A model generated the notes under the pieces. That model made no database searches, had not been told where the DNA came from, and was given only the letters and a program-made list of their open reading frames with translations. A program made the translations under genes and the position numbers. This document shows positions 6,170 through 7,649 of a stretch of 7,649 nucleotides of DNA, one piece after another. The stretch comes from Alphaproteobacteria bacterium (GTDB lineage Bacteria > Pseudomonadota > Alphaproteobacteria > Rickettsiales > UBA6187): the NCBI GenBank assembly GCA_024280585.1, contig JAJRPW010000152.1:1-7649 (forward strand). Direction: 5' to 3'. Position 1 is the first letter of the stretch. Every line of letters begins with the position of its first letter.

Positions 6170-7117
6170 ATGGGCGATTTTGTTCAGGTGAAGAATTTAA
6201 GTAAAATCTTTCAGGGTTTTGAGGCGGTTAAAAATCTTTCTTTTTCTGTACGAAAGGGTGAGGTTTTGGGCTTTTTGGGGCCAAATGGCGCCGGAAAAAC
6301 CACGACAATGCGTATGGCAACAGGCTATTTGCCGCCGACGGCAGGCGGTGTTTTTATTTGCGGTAAGGATGTTTGGCAAGATACGATAGCGGCGCAAAAA
6401 CATATCGGATATTTGCCTGAAGGCGGGCCACTTTATAATGATATGACTCCTGTTGCGTTCCTGAAATTTATTTCAGAAATCCGGGGGATGGGTGAAAACC
6501 AGTTTTTGGAACGGCTTGAATATGTTGTTGATACGCTGAATATTGGCGATGTTTTATATCAAACTATTGAAACTCTTTCGAAAGGTTATAAGCGTCGGGT
6601 GGCGTTGGCGCAGGCTATTTTGCATGATCCGGATGTTTTGATTCTGGATGAGCCGACGGATGGGCTTGATCCGAATCAAAAACATGAAGTTAGGACGCTT
6701 ATTCGGTCGATGTCAAAGGATAAGGCAATTATTATTTCAACTCATATATTGGAAGAGGTTCAGGCGGTTTGCGGGAGGGCGATTATTATTGCCAGGGGGC
6801 AGATTGTGGCGAGCGGGACACCTGAAGAATTAGCAAAAAATTCTCCGGGGCATAATGCAGTGGTTGTGAAGTTAAAAAGCCCGGTTGTAGACAGAGTTTT
6901 GAGCAGTATTCTTAAGATAAAAGACGTCGATAAAGTCAATATGAACGGTAAAAGCGGTCTGATTGTGTGCCCTAAAAAAGGCAGGCCAATTTTAAAAGAA
7001 GTTGGGGAGGCGATTCGCAAAAAGAAAGTGGTGGTCGAGGAAATTTACCAAAAGACCGGGCAATTGGACGAGTCATTTCGGCATTTAACTATTGATTCCA
7101 AGAAAAATAAGGGGTGA
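6170..7117 (+). CDS. ABC-2 exporter ATP-binding protein, GldA-like
   Basis: 315-residue ATPase that would power the permease encoded next to it at the cytoplasmic membrane. Walker A is G37-PNGAGKTT-45, the signature LSKGY is at 136-140, Walker B LILDEP at 157-162, the D-loop GLDP at 165-168 and the H-loop histidine is H192 in STH. The Q-loop position reads YLPEGGPLY (81-89), with glutamate where classical ABC proteins have glutamine; this and LSKGY fit the GldA/CcmA-like ABC-2 subgroup. Residues from about 225 form the extra C-terminal domain usual in that subgroup. The ATG at 6170 is preferred over the in-frame TTG at 6164 because AGGAG (6156-6160) lies 9 bases before it and only 3 before the TTG. 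Members are annotated as gliding-motility or multidrug transporters by similarity; the substrate here is unknown. Confidence 0.93.
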   Translation: MGDFVQVKNLSKIFQGFEAVKNLSFSVRKGEVLGFLGPNGAGKTTTMRMATGYLPPTAGGVFICGKDVWQDTIAAQKHIGYLPEGGPLYNDMTPVAFLKFISEIRGMGENQFLERLEYVVDTLNIGDVLYQTIETLSKGYKRRVALAQAILHDPDVLILDEPTDGLDPNQKHEVRTLIRSMSKDKAIIISTHILEEVQAVCGRAIIIARGQIVASGTPEELAKNSPGHNAVVVKLKSPVVDRVLSSILKIKDVDKVNMNGKSGLIVCPKKGRPILKEVGEAIRKKKVVVEEIYQKTGQLDESFRHLTIDSKKNKG

Positions 7118-7120
7118 TTT

Positions 7121-7649
7121 GTGAGGAATATTGGCGTTATATTTAAGCGGGAGCTTGTCGGTTATTTTGAAACTCCGGTGGCTTACGTTGTGATCGTAGT
7201 TTTCCTGCTTATGTCCGGGATTTTTACGTTTTATATGGGTAATTTTTATGGTTATAGTCAGGCGGAGCTGCAGTCGTTTTTTACCTGGCATCCCTGGCTT
7301 TATTTGTTCTTGTTTCCAGCTATTTCAATGCGTTTATGGGCGGAAGAGCGGCGGCTTGGCACTATTGAGTTGCTGATGACTTTGCCAATTTCTACATTTG
7401 ACGCTGTTCTGGGCAAATACCTTGCGGCATGGGCTTTTGGTACGATTGCTTTATTTCTGACATTTCCGATATGGCTTACCGTAAATTATTTGGGTGCCCC
7501 TGATAATGGCGCAATTTTTATGGGTTATTTGGGGAGCGTGTTAATGGCAGGCGGTTTTTTGGCGATTGGTTCTTGTGTTTCGTCTATTACAAAGAATCAG
7601 GTGATTTCGTTTATTGTTAGTATAACCATTTGTTTTTTGTTCATAATAA
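7121..7649 (+). CDS. ABC-2 type permease, GldF-like, 3' partial
   Basis: Membrane partner of the preceding ATPase, cut by the right edge after 176 codons and one base. The GTG at 7121 comes 3 bases after the ATPase stop, with AAGGGG at 7109-7114 as ribosome binding site, so the two are one operon. The N-terminus reads VIFKRELVGYFETPVAYVV (6-24), typical of ABC-2 permeases. The cytoplasmic motif RLWAEERRLGTIELLMTLPI (71-90) is characteristic of GldF-type proteins. Hydrophobic segments are at about 19-41, 57-73, 99-123, 131-155 and 160 onward. GldF proteins are around 240 residues, so roughly a quarter is probably missing. In related operons a GldG-like auxiliary protein follows, which would be expected beyond the window. 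Confidence 0.9.
   Translation, partial: MRNIGVIFKRELVGYFETPVAYVVIVVFLLMSGIFTFYMGNFYGYSQAELQSFFTWHPWLYLFLFPAISMRLWAEERRLGTIELLMTLPISTFDAVLGKYLAAWAFGTIALFLTFPIWLTVNYLGAPDNGAIFMGYLGSVLMAGGFLAIGSCVSSITKNQVISFIVSITICFLFII

Overview
The window reads as chromosomal DNA of an AT-leaning Gram-negative bacterium, most likely an alphaproteobacterium. The main support is the tightly packed order rarA - crcB - rluC-type pseudouridine synthase, which I know from many alphaproteobacterial genomes, followed by a secreted serine D-Ala-D-Ala carboxypeptidase of alphaproteobacterial style. The exact lineage cannot be fixed from the sequence; a low-GC or Micavibrio-like alphaproteobacterium is only a guess. All seven supported genes lie on the + strand. 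I see no rRNA, tRNA, CRISPR array, insertion sequence or phage gene.

Layout. (1) 3-1373: the 3' part of a HAD-superfamily-like protein with an unassigned polar C-terminal half. Its reading frame is open to the left edge, so its true start lies outside the window. (2) 1435-2121: a complete alpha/beta-hydrolase of the phospholipase/carboxylesterase family. (3) 2162-4771: a compact cluster of rarA, crcB and an RluC/RluD-family synthase, joined by a 4-base overlap and then a 1-base gap. (4) 4931-5998: a D,D-carboxypeptidase with its own good sigma70-like promoter. (5) 6170 to the right edge: an ABC-2 exporter operon, an ATPase of GldA type followed 3 bases later by a membrane permease of GldF type that is cut by the window end. 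It also has its own promoter, with an inverted repeat around the predicted transcription start.

How the genes fit together. The rarA-crcB-rluC block is a housekeeping mix (replication-fork maintenance, fluoride export, rRNA modification) held together by translational coupling more than by shared pathway. The carboxypeptidase trims peptidoglycan stem peptides in the periplasm. The ABC pair is the start of an envelope export module whose substrate is unknown; a GldG-like and/or DUF4340-like gene would be expected just past the right edge.

Most of the window is ordinary core genome. The least understood items are the HAD-like protein at the left edge, the GldA/GldF-like transporter with its repeat-flanked promoter, and the basic C-terminal tail of the carboxypeptidase. 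I did not find convincing evidence of a new multi-gene system.
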